A stretch of DNA of 64,000 nt from Gammaproteobacteria bacterium (GTDB lineage Bacteria; Pseudomonadota; Gammaproteobacteria; Pseudomonadales; Azotimanducaceae). Numbering within the stretch: the stretch's first letter is position 1; each line of letters starts with the position of its first letter. Positions 17,073 through 26,262 of this stretch are shown in pieces. The position numbers and the translations under genes are program-made. The notes beneath the pieces were generated by a model. That model did not search any database. It was given only the letters and a program-made list of their open reading frames with translations, and had not been told where the DNA came from. The stretch lies in the NCBI GenBank assembly GCA_026706935.1, contig JAPOXV010000019.1:372001-436000 (forward strand). Reading direction: 5' to 3'.

Positions 17073-19129
17073 GAAACGCAGCGCCTTACGATCAAATCAT
17101 GTGCGCTATTCACAAGCATCTCAAATCCAGTTGGGATCAACGTTGTCGTGTGTCGTTCACTAATCAAAGCGGGTCCTAGCACGTAGTGACCAGGTTTCAG
17201 ATTCTCTCGATCGATACAACGAGCAACCGATTCCTTATCAAGTTCTACTAAAGGTTGTTCGCGACAAACATCGTCGTATTGCGCAGTGTCATTCGTTGAA
17301 TCCAATCTTGTTGGATTCTCCGTCTCTGTCGCCAGGGTCAACGTCCAGCTCATTACCTCGATGTCTGACTTCGGGAGCAGGCGCCCATAGAGACTCTCGT
17401 ATGCGGTTTCGAAGGCTAACCGTAGGTGATCGAGCGATAGGTTGTCCAGATCTAACGGTACGCTGATCTCGTAACCTTGGCCAACATAACGCATGTAAGC
17501 CGTTGCGGACACTTGCACGTCGAGTTCGCTGACTGCTTCAGACATCACCGTCTCCGCTTCAGCATGCATTAACTCAATCACGCGTTCAATATCATCCCGA
17601 TCGTAGGTTGACAATCGCATGTATTTGCTAAGAACGACTTCATATGCGATCGGCGACCGTAAAAATCCGAGCGCTGAACCGACACCCGCCCCGACTGGAA
17701 TGAGCGCATAGTCACAGTTCAGTTTGCTCAAGAGTCGCGTCGCATGAAGGGGGGCGGCGCCTCCGTATGCGATCAGAACCCTTCCAGCAACCGTTTTACC
17801 CCATTCGCTCGCGTGACCTCGAGCCGCCGAAGCCATGTTCTCATCGACCACTTCCGCGATTGCTCGAGCCGCATCACGAGGATTGGCGTCCGAATCGCTC
17901 AATAGGTTAGATGCGATCGCTTGCTTCCCCGCATCTAGATCAAGAGCCATTTGGCCTTCGGCGAAACGTGCTGCTTCTAACCGGCCCATTACCGTGTCCG
18001 CATCCGTAACGGTTGGCAATTCACCACCGAGGCCGTAGCACGCAGGACCTGGTTCCGATCCTGCACTCTCAGGACCTACACGAATCCGTTTTAACTGATC
18101 AACTCGCGCTATCGATCCGCCACCGGCGCCTATTTCAACCATCTCGATAACCGGAATGCGGACTGGTAAGCCACTTCCCTTTTTAAAACGATAGCGCCGA
18201 TCAACCTCAAACGAACGCGACCGCAACGGCGCACCGCCTTCGATCATGCAGATCTTCGCCGTAGTGCCACCCATGTCAAATGAAAGCGCTTCTGTGACAC
18301 CAAGTTCCCTTGCTTTCCACGCTGCTAGTACTGCCCCACCTGCGGGGCCAGACTCGACCAAGCGGATTGGAAACTTGACGGCTGTCGCGAGTGTGGTCAA
18401 GCCGCCATTCGATGTCATAACGAGGAACGGACAACGGATTCCTAATGCCTCCAATCGATTCGCAAGATCATTGAGGTATGCTGACATTAGCGGCAGTACG
18501 TACGCGTTTGCACACGTCGTCGAAAAGCGTTCGTATTCTCGGATTTCGGGGCAAACTTGAGACGACAAACTTACCGCGACGTTGGGAAGAGCCGACGCCA
18601 CGTCGGTTGCGACCGCTTCTTCGTGTGCGCTATTTGTAAACGAATGAAGAAACCCTATCGCTACGCTTTCGACATTCTCGCGTCGTAGCGTATCAATTGC
18701 TTGATTTACTGACTCTTCGTCCAATAAGCGCAGAGCGTTACCTTCTGCACTCATACGCTCGTGTATAGGAATCCGTAAATTTCGAGGAATTAGAGGTTCC
18801 GGCCGTTCTATATTGACGTCATACTGTTCAAATCGGTTTTCGAACGCCATCGCGAGGACGTCACGGTGACCTTCGGTCGTTAGTAGGGCGGTTTTCGCGC
18901 CTCGACGTTCGATGATCGCATTGGTTGCCAATGTTGTGCCGTGCAGGACAAGCGAGATTGAGTCCGGCGCGATGTCCTGCTCACTGAAGAGTTCCTGTAT
19001 TCCTCGCAATACGGCGTCCGCCGGTTGAACATGAGACGTGAGCACCTTTCGCGCGAATTGCGCATCGCCGGATTCGAGAACGACATCGGTAAACGTACCA
19101 CCGATATCGATTGCTAGTCTATTTCTCAA
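17069..19129 (-). CDS. hyuA: Hydantoinase A/oxoprolinase family protein
   Basis: The alpha-type subunit, with an actin/ASKHA-like ATP-binding fold. The first phosphate loop is LAIDIGGTFTDVVLE near the N-terminus; ALSFDMGGTTAKICMIEGG and VLIAYGGAAPLHA are the later phosphate and adenosine motifs. Size is about 686 residues. The open frame runs to an ATG at 19192, but that would overlap the CHY zinc-finger gene by 74 bases and add residues that family members lack. TTG 19129, which begins RNRLAIDIGG and overlaps the CHY stop by 11 bases, is the better start. It is coupled to hyuB downstream. Confidence 0.88.
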   Translation of the reverse strand: MRNRLAIDIGGTFTDVVLESGDAQFARKVLTSHVQPADAVLRGIQELFSEQDIAPDSISLVLHGTTLATNAIIERRGAKTALLTTEGHRDVLAMAFENRFEQYDVNIERPEPLIPRNLRIPIHERMSAEGNALRLLDEESVNQAIDTLRRENVESVAIGFLHSFTNSAHEEAVATDVASALPNVAVSLSSQVCPEIREYERFSTTCANAYVLPLMSAYLNDLANRLEALGIRCPFLVMTSNGGLTTLATAVKFPIRLVESGPAGGAVLAAWKARELGVTEALSFDMGGTTAKICMIEGGAPLRSRSFEVDRRYRFKKGSGLPVRIPVIEMVEIGAGGGSIARVDQLKRIRVGPESAGSEPGPACYGLGGELPTVTDADTVMGRLEAARFAEGQMALDLDAGKQAIASNLLSDSDANPRDAARAIAEVVDENMASAARGHASEWGKTVAGRVLIAYGGAAPLHATRLLSKLNCDYALIPVGAGVGSALGFLRSPIAYEVVLSKYMRLSTYDRDDIERVIELMHAEAETVMSEAVSELDVQVSATAYMRYVGQGYEISVPLDLDNLSLDHLRLAFETAYESLYGRLLPKSDIEVMSWTLTLATETENPTRLDSTNDTAQYDDVCREQPLVELDKESVARCIDRENLKPGHYVLGPALISERHTTTLIPTGFEMLVNSAHDLIVRRCVS

Positions 19130-19463
19130 AGTAAAGGTGGTGGTGGTCTCTGCAACCTGGATTAAATCGCGCGCCACACGTGGCACAGCCATCGGGATGC
19201 GCTAGATATGCGGTAATCGTAAATTGGCTACCGCAGATTCCGCAGAAGATTGCTCTTTCATCGAAATCCAGTTGAGGCCAAACCGAGGGTTCATGATCAG
19301 CAAGTTCCGTATGACATTCATTGCACGCGTACCACTCGCCGCAACAATGATGCCGAATCGCAACAACGTCAAGCTCTGATCGGTAGTGTGAGCACCCAGT
19401 CTTCCGGTCTACCCGGACACCGTGTATATCAACACCGAACGATCGAACGACATGCTGCATCAT
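19119..19463 (-). CDS. CHY zinc-finger protein
   Basis: A 114-residue protein that is essentially one CHY zinc-finger domain. It shows CSHYRSELDVVAIRHHCCG, then EWYACNECHTELADHE, IFCGICGSQFTI, CATCGARFNPGCRDHHHLYFE: the cysteine and histidine ligands of the family. The family is named from plant and animal E3 ligases, and a yeast relative (Hot13) acts in intermembrane-space zinc handling; the bacterial function is unknown. The frame stays open upstream into tRNA-Cys, but ATG 19463 (or 19460) matches the family start. It slightly overlaps hyuA, so they may be co-transcribed. Confidence 0.85.
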   Translation of the reverse strand: MMQHVVRSFGVDIHGVRVDRKTGCSHYRSELDVVAIRHHCCGEWYACNECHTELADHEPSVWPQLDFDERAIFCGICGSQFTITAYLAHPDGCATCGARFNPGCRDHHHLYFEK

Positions 19464-19506
19464 AGAGCCGAGTTGTCGATACGTCGAGTCAATCGGATAT
19501 AAGAAA

Positions 19507-19580
19507 TGGAGGCTGGGGTCGGAATCGAACCGGCGTAAACAGAGTTGCAGTCTGCAGCATGGCCACTCTGCCACCCAGCC
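19507..19580 (-). tRNA. tRNA-Cys(GCA)
   Basis: On the minus strand the acceptor stem GGCTGGG (5' end at 19580) pairs with CCCAGCC. The anticodon stem GCAGA/TCTGT carries loop CTGCAAC with anticodon GCA. The T arm contains GCCGG-TTCGATT-CCGAC, the discriminator is U as in other tRNA-Cys, and CCA is encoded. The gene lies downstream of pgsA on the same strand, matching the E. coli pgsA-(glyW)-cysT order; no glyW-like tRNA-Gly is seen. Confidence 0.96.
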
Positions 19581-19634
19581 CGTTTGCCGCAATATAGAAG
19601 CGCGCCAATCATAGCAAAGACGTTCTACTTTGAC

Positions 19635-20237
19635 CTAGTCACGTTTTGGTGAGAGATCCGGCCACGCAGCTCGCAACAACACGATCATCGACCATATCGT
19701 CATGAACGTTGCTGCATATAACAGGGCAACGCCTGCGATTACAAGAGGTAAACCTATATCTACGGGATTGCACAACAAAACGAAGATTGCGAACATCTGA
19801 ATCGCCGTCTTTACTTTACCAACCAAGGTAACGTTGACGACGGAACGACGGTTCATCTCCGCCATCCACTCCCGCAACGCGGACACAAATAGTTCTCGAG
19901 CACAAATAACAATGGCCGGAAGGGTAATCCATATGGATGCAAATGTGCCGACCAGTAATACGAGCGCGGTAATAACGATCAGCTTGTCGGCAACCGGATC
20001 CAGGAATGCGCCAAATCGTGAGTGCAAGTCCCAACGACGAGCGATAAAACCATCAAGCCAATCGGTTGCTGCAGCGAAACCAAACAATAGTCCAGCTACC
20101 CAATGCCACTCCTCGGTCAAAACGTAGATGAGTACGAATAAGGGAATACATGCAATCCGTAAGAGCGTCAGCGCATTTGGAATGTAACTGACCATCGAAC
20201 TACTCATCGAGGAAATCACCATAAATCCGGCGAGCAT
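19635..20237 (-). CDS. pgsA: CDP-diacylglycerol-glycerol-3-phosphate 3-phosphatidyltransferase
   Basis: PgsA makes phosphatidylglycerol-phosphate, the committed step to phosphatidylglycerol, in the inner membrane. The CDP-alcohol phosphotransferase signature is complete: D59, D62, G63, A66, R67, G76, D80 and D84 across ATDWLDGFIARRWD and GAFLDPVADK. Several membrane helices follow. The 200-residue frame starts at 20237, but an internal ATG such as the one before VSYIPNALTLLRI (about residue 15) fits the family better. tRNA-Cys follows on the same strand. Confidence 0.93.
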   Translation of the reverse strand: MLAGFMVISSMSSSMVSYIPNALTLLRIACIPLFVLIYVLTEEWHWVAGLLFGFAAATDWLDGFIARRWDLHSRFGAFLDPVADKLIVITALVLLVGTFASIWITLPAIVICARELFVSALREWMAEMNRRSVVNVTLVGKVKTAIQMFAIFVLLCNPVDIGLPLVIAGVALLYAATFMTIWSMIVLLRAAWPDLSPKRD

Positions 20238-20479
20238 GATTTACTGGAAGACCGACTACCTTCGTTCGCCCTTTCGCGTAACGCACTTTTCTAATCGCAA
20301 GACCTCGAAGTGCGCAGACGGTTCACCTTTTCGCCTTGGTTCGATTCCTTCAACTTTGTTAATTTCATTCCAAATTCACCAGTCAACGATAGCCCAGTTC
20401 GAGAGGCGTACAAGTGTCGGAATCCATGATGTCTTACTTATTATTGCCAAATAAAGTTCGTGTGATGTTAAGCGAGAAT

Positions 20480-21157
20480 ATGCGCGGATATCTATGGTTA
20501 GCTAACACTCGATTCCGCTGTATTACTGCTATAACTCTGCTATTCGCGGTTGCTTCTTGTTCTCAACTTACGTACGTTAATTGCGAACCGCACAGTTGGC
20601 ACGGATTAGGCGTTAGGGACGGATTGCGGGGTATATCGCCGAGAGCCGCCAACGAATACGAACGAACATGCGATCACCAATCGTTGGTATTTGATCGACT
20701 TGCTTACGAAGCCGGACTGAATCAAGGCAATGCTCAATACTGTTCTGGCCAGAACGGGTTTCATTTAGGACTAAGTGGAGTTGAGACTGAGAATGTTTGT
20801 GTAGACAAACATTCTGTCACATTCAAAGCCGGACTGAGGACAGGCCGAAAATTGCGCAAGGCGGTCTTGGATCTAGATCCATCTAACTTCCCGATGAAAC
20901 ATGATCTAGGTGGTTTTACGATCGTGTCCTCATCGTCTTACACCACACTGCAGGTAGCGCTGGCTGATCGAGGTCTCGATGAGGATCCGCGTGGAGAATG
21001 GGTGCCCGTAATGCTCACACCACCCCATCCAAGGGCTAGTGACAAACGAATTAAGCGTTCGATTAGAGCGGCCAACCTTATCGCAAGATGTGAAGAAGCA
21101 AAACAAAACGCCAAAGAGAGAGGTTTCTACACGAGTCTTAACTGTTCTCCGCTTTAA
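20480..21157 (+). CDS. DUF2799 family lipoprotein
   Basis: From ATG 20480 (AGCGAG six bases upstream) the protein has a signal peptide ending FAVASC, a lipobox. The body shows the DUF2799 pattern: WHGLGVRDGLRGISPRAANE, then C..H, YEAGLNQGNAQYC, GFHLGLSG and VCVDKHSVTFKAGLRTGRKL. The open frame extends upstream to a GTG at 20414. The C-terminal ~90 residues after the DUF2799 core are not recognised. Function of the family is unknown. It lies alone between pgsA and the MntA/HepT-type pair. Confidence 0.7.
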   Translation: MRGYLWLANTRFRCITAITLLFAVASCSQLTYVNCEPHSWHGLGVRDGLRGISPRAANEYERTCDHQSLVFDRLAYEAGLNQGNAQYCSGQNGFHLGLSGVETENVCVDKHSVTFKAGLRTGRKLRKAVLDLDPSNFPMKHDLGGFTIVSSSSYTTLQVALADRGLDEDPRGEWVPVMLTPPHPRASDKRIKRSIRAANLIARCEEAKQNAKERGFYTSLNCSPL

Positions 21158-21304
21158 GTTTCTCAATTGAATCAAGCCAACGCGACCACTAGGTAGCTAG
21201 ATCAACGACACCTTCCATCCAACGCTTGGCGTGTGTCATTTCCGTCACGCTTTCAGTAGCGAACGACTTCCGGTTGGTCGCAAGCGCGATCTATACTTAA
21301 ACGC

Positions 21305-21631
21305 ATGAATGACGAATCCAATAATCAATCCCCGAAATTGCTTCGACGAGATTTTGTATGCAAGCAACTTTTAGAAATGAAGCCTGAATTTGAGGCCAGA
21401 GGCATCACATCCGTAGGTCTGTTCGGGTCGATAGCGAGGGATGAAGCAACCGAGCACAGCGACGTCGATCTCGCCGTGACCACTAACGGAAAAATAGGAC
21501 TATTTGGATTATGTGATGCCCGTTTGTTCGCAAAGGAACAGTTTGGCGCCGAGGTGGATCTAGCGTTTCTATCTGAACTCTCTCCCATTCGCTTGGAGTC
21601 CGCAAACGAAGACTTGATACCAATTTTTTGA
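21305..21631 (+). CDS. MntA-type minimal nucleotidyltransferase (antitoxin)
   Basis: A 108-residue minimal nucleotidyltransferase. The catalytic motif is complete: GSIARDEATEHSDVD places G41, S42, D53 and D55, with the third carboxylate at D85 in AEVDLAF. In MntA-HepT systems this enzyme inactivates the HepT toxin by adding AMP units to its active-site tyrosine. The gene stops three bases before the GTG of the HepT-like gene, the usual pair layout. It sits in the uvrC-pgsA interval, where E. coli has no insertion. Confidence 0.88.
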   Translation: MNDESNNQSPKLLRRDFVCKQLLEMKPEFEARGITSVGLFGSIARDEATEHSDVDLAVTTNGKIGLFGLCDARLFAKEQFGAEVDLAFLSELSPIRLESANEDLIPIF

Positions 21632-21634
21632 ATA

Positions 21635-22021
21635 GTGAAGAAACGCAAGAGCGTACTCGCGTATATTGAAGACATTCAGACATCTATATCGCGGATTGAG
21701 CAATATCTTGAAGGCGTAGAAATCGCCGATTTGAATGAGGACTACCGAATTCGGGACGGTATCGAAAGGAATATTGAGAAAATCTCTGAAGCAGTCCGAC
21801 GCGGTTTACCAGACGGGTTGAAAGACACCGAACCCGATATACCACGGCGCCAGATTGAAGATATGGGTAACGTATTGCGCCATGAATACGATGCAATTGA
21901 CTTAAGCACTCTGTGGCAGACGGCAACTGAAGATATACCCATATTCAAAAGCTCGGTCCAGCGTATGCTTAGCTTGGATTTAGAGAAATTCGACCTGCAA
22001 AAGGGACTCAAAAGGGATTGA
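21635..22021 (+). CDS. HepT-like ribonuclease toxin (DUF86)
   Basis: A 128-residue, all-helical DUF86/HepT-like protein from a GTG start. HepT toxins are HEPN-fold RNases with an R-X4-H-X-Y motif. Here the motif region is DMGNVLRHEYDAID: H83 and Y85 are kept, but the position of the motif arginine is G78, while R82 precedes the histidine. This GN.LRHEY variant is, as I recall, a known branch of DUF86, so the gene need not be broken. It pairs with the nucleotidyltransferase just upstream. Toxicity cannot be judged from sequence. Confidence 0.82.
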   Translation: MKKRKSVLAYIEDIQTSISRIEQYLEGVEIADLNEDYRIRDGIERNIEKISEAVRRGLPDGLKDTEPDIPRRQIEDMGNVLRHEYDAIDLSTLWQTATEDIPIFKSSVQRMLSLDLEKFDLQKGLKRD

Positions 22022-22407
22022 GAAGGTTTTACGCTATGTACCCACTCGATCAACTTGCGATCAGGGCAGCTCGAACCCGACTAGTAAACGACGACCGCAT
22101 TTTCAAATGTGAGACGTCTGTCGGGTCTGACGCAAATGATGTAGCGAGGCCTATCACCGCAAGTAACAACGAGTCATATTGGTACTAATAAGAAGATTCA
22201 ATCCACTTCATCTGAACGGGTGATATCGAAAAAAGCGAATTAGCTAGATGTAGAGCTCGTCACGACGGATTAGCGAGGTTCTACAACGAGATTAAAAAAC
22301 GAAAGCTCAAAGAGCGTCCCATCGTTCACAGTTTACTTAATCCGATGCGGTACGTCTGAGAGACACCATGTCGAAAAGGCAGATAACGAGGCTATCTCCG
22401 CTACGCT
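22022..22407. other. Intergenic region, possible decayed coding sequence
   Basis: There is no recognised gene in these 386 bases between the HepT-like gene and the end of uvrC. One plus-strand frame at about 22226-22360 reads ELARCRARHDGLARFYNEI and a lysine-rich stretch before a stop, but has no start codon after the previous stop. Composition is more A/T-rich than the flanking genes. It may be a remnant of DNA that came in with the pair upstream. Confidence 0.3.
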
Positions 22408-24243
22408 TCAGCCCTCATGGAAAACGCCATATATCTCTTGTGCTAATTTCGTACTGATCCCCGGTACCTTCGCCAATTCTTCAGCAGACGCTCCCTTTAT
22501 CGCGGCAACCGATCCAAAATGCGTCAAGAGTTCTCGCTTGCGTTTAGGACCTACTCCCTCGATTTCGTCGATTTCCGATCTCCGCCGTTGTTTCTGTCGA
22601 CGATTGCGATGTCCAGTGATCGCAAATCGATGTGCCTCATCCCGAAGCTGTTGCAAAAGGTGAAGGGCAGCGCTGTTTGGCGGGAGATCAAGTTTAGCGT
22701 TACCTTCTACCCATACGTTGTCGTATTCGGGACGACGACCTTCTCCTTTCGAAATCCCCAGTACCATGATCGAATCAATCTGTAACTCTGCCAAGACCTC
22801 TAGAACACGATTGAGCTGACCACGTCCCCCGTCGATGAGCAGAATGTCGGGAAGATTCGCTTCATTCGATTTCAAGCGCGTGTAGTGTCGCTCAACGGCT
22901 TCCGCCATAGCGGCATAGTCATCGCCGCCAACGGGCGCCTTGATGTTGAACCTTCTGTAATCGGAGGAAACGGGACCTTCAGTGTCGAACACCACGCACG
23001 AGGCAACCGTCGCTTCACCTTGGGAATGGCTAATGTCGAAGCATTCCATTCTTTGCGGGACCTCATCGAGTTCCAGCACATCCTGCAGTTCAGAATAACG
23101 TTCGAACACGTTCTTCCGCTTCGCCATATACGTACTTAGCGCTAGCTCACTGTTTTCGCGAATTAGCTTGAGCCATCGGGCTCGTTGTGTGATGCCGTGC
23201 GAACTCAGTACTATCCGATGATGTGCGAGGTCAGTCAGCGCTTTTTCGACCGTGTGTTCATCTTCAATCGGAATCGACGTTAGAACCTCCCGCGGCAAAT
23301 CGCGCGTTACACCCCCGAAGTAATACTGTGCGAGGAAAGCGGCGAGCATTTCATGGTCGTCCTGACTCAATTCGTTTCGTGGATACCAAGTGCGATGACC
23401 AAGCATCCGACCATCGCGGATGAACATGCCTTGGACGCAGACATATCGACCGCTCGACGCAATCCCAAAGACATCCGCGCTTCCCGTACTCGTCTCCACG
23501 TATTGGGATTGTTGCACTCGAACCAAATCCATGATCTGATCCCGTAACTTCGCCGCGCGTTCAAACTCTAGTTCGGCTGAAGCTTTGTTCATTTCCTCCT
23601 TGAACTCGTTGAGAAGATCCTCGCTCTTCCCTCGTAGAAACATCTCCGCGAGACGCAGGTCGGCTTGGTATTCCTCCTTGTCCACATCCATGACACAAGA
23701 GCCGCTACACCGGTTGATCTGATATTGCAAGCAAGGTCGTGTTCGATTCTTAAAGAACGTGTCATCACACGTTCGAAGTTTGAAGAGTTTCTGCAGGATC
23801 TGAATGGTGTCCCGGGTCGCTTTGGCGCTAGGGTACGGTCCGAAATACTCTCCCTTGTGGCGCTTTGCACCCCGGTGTAAACTGATGCGCGGATAGTCGT
23901 GGTCACTAAACAGAATGAACGGATAGGACTTGTCGTCTCGCAAAATGACGTTGTACGGTGGGCGTTCGCTCTTGATAAACGTCTGTTCGAGAATTAATGC
24001 CTCAACTTCGCTCTGCAGAGCAGTGACCTGCACATCGCACGTCTTATTCATTAGTGCGATGGTCTTGGAGGCTAGACCTCCAGATCGGAAATAGCTAGAA
24101 ACTCGAGCCTTCAGGTTTCGCGCTTTACCAACGTAGAGAACTTTTCCGTTGGCGTCGAGCATACGATATACACCGCACTTGGTCGGTAGCGACTGGAGCA
24201 TCGACTCATAGTCGAAGCTCCGATCGGGTGCATTGTCGACCAT
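22408..24243 (-). CDS. uvrC: Excinuclease ABC subunit C
   Basis: UvrC makes the dual incisions in nucleotide excision repair after UvrAB loads on damage. At 611 residues it has the normal length. The N-terminal GIY-YIG nuclease is at KCGVYRMLDANGKVLYVGKA, the cysteine cluster at CLQYQINRCSGSC, the UVR helix near residues 205-235, the RNase H-like 5' nuclease around FDISHSQGEATVASCVVFD and LLIDGGRGQLN, and two helix-hairpin-helix motifs at the C-terminus (IEGVGPKRKRELL, VPGISTKLAQEIY). It follows the acyl-CoA dehydrogenase by eight bases. In E. coli pgsA comes next; here about 2 kb of other genes intervene. Confidence 0.97.
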   Translation of the reverse strand: MVDNAPDRSFDYESMLQSLPTKCGVYRMLDANGKVLYVGKARNLKARVSSYFRSGGLASKTIALMNKTCDVQVTALQSEVEALILEQTFIKSERPPYNVILRDDKSYPFILFSDHDYPRISLHRGAKRHKGEYFGPYPSAKATRDTIQILQKLFKLRTCDDTFFKNRTRPCLQYQINRCSGSCVMDVDKEEYQADLRLAEMFLRGKSEDLLNEFKEEMNKASAELEFERAAKLRDQIMDLVRVQQSQYVETSTGSADVFGIASSGRYVCVQGMFIRDGRMLGHRTWYPRNELSQDDHEMLAAFLAQYYFGGVTRDLPREVLTSIPIEDEHTVEKALTDLAHHRIVLSSHGITQRARWLKLIRENSELALSTYMAKRKNVFERYSELQDVLELDEVPQRMECFDISHSQGEATVASCVVFDTEGPVSSDYRRFNIKAPVGGDDYAAMAEAVERHYTRLKSNEANLPDILLIDGGRGQLNRVLEVLAELQIDSIMVLGISKGEGRRPEYDNVWVEGNAKLDLPPNSAALHLLQQLRDEAHRFAITGHRNRRQKQRRRSEIDEIEGVGPKRKRELLTHFGSVAAIKGASAEELAKVPGISTKLAQEIYGVFHEG

Positions 24244-24251
24244 CGAATTGC

Positions 24252-25427
24252 TTACTGGAAAGCTTGGATACCGGTGATCGCTCGTCCCAGAATCAGTGCA
24301 TGAATGTCATGTGTACCTTCGTACGTATTGACAGTCTCTAAGTTCATGACATGCCGAATCACGTGGTACTCATCTGAGATTCCGTTACCACCATGCATAT
24401 CGCGGGCAACGCGCGCCGCATCCAACGCTCTTCCGCAATTATTGCGTTTCATAATCGAAATCGCTTCAACCGGGCAGTTGCCTTCGTCCATAAGGCGACC
24501 GATGCGAAGTGCGCCTTGCAGACCGAGCGCGATATCCGTTTGCATGTCGGCGAGCTTCTTCTGAACGAGCTGATTTGCAGCGAGCGGTCGACCGAATTGC
24601 GTTCTGTCAAGCGTATATTGCCGCGCCGCTTGTAAGCAAAACTCCGCGGCGCCCATTGAACCCCACGCAATCCCATACCTAGCGCGGTTTAAGCACCCAA
24701 ACGGACCTGCAAGTCCTCGGACGGTCGGGAACATTGCGTCCTTTGGCACATGTACGTCGTCGAGTACGATCTGTCCTGTCACGGAACTGCGGAGACTCAT
24801 TTTCCCTTCAATTCGAGGTGTTGAGAAACCATCGGCACCTCTTTCAACGACAAATCCTCGGATGTCGCCATCGAGTTTCGCCCAAATCACCGCAACGTCG
24901 GCGATTGGCGCATTCGTAATCCACGTTTTCGTGCCATTTAGAACGTAGTGGTCGCCTGCGTCGGTCGCGACAGTCTTCATACTTCCCGGATCTGAACCGT
25001 GATCAGGTTCTGTGAGACCGAAGCAGCCGACCCATTCACCAGTCGCCAATTTCGGTAGATATCGCTGCCGCTGTTCTTCCGTTCCGTATTCGTTGATAGG
25101 ATGCATAACCAGCGACGATTGCACGCTCATCGCCGATCGATAACCTGAGTCGACACGTTCGACCTCACGCGCGGCTAGACCATAGCAAACATAACTCAAA
25201 TTCGCACAACCGTATTTCTCCGATAACGTCGAACCGAGAATTCCAATCGCTCCCATCTCATTCATGATCTCACGATCGAAGAATTCATTTCGATTCGCTT
25301 CGATGACGCGGGTCATCAATCGATCTTGTGCAAACTCATGAACCGAGTCACGAACCGTACGCTCTTCTTCAGATAGCTGGTCGTCTAGGTTGAATGGATC
25401 TGCCCAATTGAATGGCGGTGTCGGCAT
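24252..25427 (-). CDS. Glutaryl-CoA dehydrogenase-like acyl-CoA dehydrogenase
   Basis: A 391-residue FAD flavoenzyme of the acyl-CoA dehydrogenase family. The catalytic glutamate lies in [20 protein letters not shown], and the substrate arginine/serine block in [16 protein letters not shown]; both are characteristic of glutaryl-CoA dehydrogenase, which converts glutaryl-CoA to crotonyl-CoA in lysine and tryptophan breakdown. FAD-binding segments [15 protein letters not shown] and KTWITNAP are present. It lies between thiG and uvrC on the minus strand with a 43-base gap upstream; no transcriptional regulator or CoA-transferase is next to it. Confidence 0.9.
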   Translation of the reverse strand: MPTPPFNWADPFNLDDQLSEEERTVRDSVHEFAQDRLMTRVIEANRNEFFDREIMNEMGAIGILGSTLSEKYGCANLSYVCYGLAAREVERVDSGYRSAMSVQSSLVMHPINEYGTEEQRQRYLPKLATGEWVGCFGLTEPDHGSDPGSMKTVATDAGDHYVLNGTKTWITNAPIADVAVIWAKLDGDIRGFVVERGADGFSTPRIEGKMSLRSSVTGQIVLDDVHVPKDAMFPTVRGLAGPFGCLNRARYGIAWGSMGAAEFCLQAARQYTLDRTQFGRPLAANQLVQKKLADMQTDIALGLQGALRIGRLMDEGNCPVEAISIMKRNNCGRALDAARVARDMHGGNGISDEYHVIRHVMNLETVNTYEGTHDIHALILGRAITGIQAFQ

Positions 25428-25470
25428 TGACTTTCCTTAATTCGTTCCGTAGTAATTTCTTGTGATTTGG

Positions 25471-26262
25471 CTATTTAGTGTGCCAGAAAGGACGGCCAAC
25501 AATCGGTGTCGACGCCGTAGCAGTTTCACTCACAGGCATCGCGCCGGCTTCGAACGCCGCACGTCCCGCTTCGATGGCGAGTGCCATCGCTCGTGCCATC
25601 TGAACCGGATCGTCAGCCTTTGCCACAGCTGTATTTAGCAGCACCCCGTCGAAACCGAGTTCCAACGCTTGCGCTGCGTGCGACGGCAATCCGATTCCCG
25701 CATCTACAACCAATTTGATCGTAGGTAAACGGTCTCGTAGCGTGGCAAGCGCATACGGGTTAATCAAGCCTTTGCCTGTGCCGATTGGCGATCCCCATGG
25801 CATGATGACTTCACATCCCAGCTCAGCTAATCGAGTGCACACAACTAAATCGTCGGTGGTGTATGGGAAGACCTTGAATCCAAGATTGATGAGTTCCTGC
25901 GTAGCTCTCAAGAGTTCATATGGGTCTGGTTGAAGGTTGTATTCGTCCCCAGTTACCTCGAGTTTTATCCAATCCGTTTCAAAGATCTCACGACTCATCT
26001 CTGCTAGCGTGATGGCTTCTTTTGCCGTTTGGCACCCCGCCGTATTTGGAAGCAGATGGCATTTCTGTCGCTTCAGGAACTCCCAAAACGCGTCGCCACC
26101 GCCTTCGCGCGGTGCCTGTCGGCGTAGACCAGTCGTAATGACATCCGTTTTAGATGCAACGATCGCCTGTTCAACAACCGCGGGCGATGGATAGCGCGCA
26201 GTACCAAGAAATAAGCGGCTCGATAGTTGGGTGCCATAAACCGACCAACAGACTTTCGACAT
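25471..26262 (-). CDS. thiG: Thiazole synthase
   Basis: ThiG condenses DXP, dehydroglycine and ThiS-thiocarboxylate into the thiazole ring of thiamine. Family landmarks are [12 protein letters not shown], the imine-forming lysine in [30 protein letters not shown], and [28 protein letters not shown]. At 263 residues it is full length. Its ATG directly abuts the thiS stop (TAGATG), so the two are translated together. Confidence 0.96.
   Translation of the reverse strand: MSKVCWSVYGTQLSSRLFLGTARYPSPAVVEQAIVASKTDVITTGLRRQAPREGGGDAFWEFLKRQKCHLLPNTAGCQTAKEAITLAEMSREIFETDWIKLEVTGDEYNLQPDPYELLRATQELINLGFKVFPYTTDDLVVCTRLAELGCEVIMPWGSPIGTGKGLINPYALATLRDRLPTIKLVVDAGIGLPSHAAQALELGFDGVLLNTAVAKADDPVQMARAMALAIEAGRAAFEAGAMPVSETATASTPIVGRPFWHTK

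Noticed and set aside
19463-19592. N-terminal extension of the CHY zinc-finger frame to 19592
   Set aside because: It would be translated through the tRNA-Cys gene and matches nothing in the family; ATG 19463 is the sensible start.
20238-20400. A GGTTCGATTCC tract resembling a tRNA T arm near 20338
   Set aside because: No acceptor, D or anticodon stem can be built around it, so it is not a tRNA (in particular not the missing tRNA-Gly).
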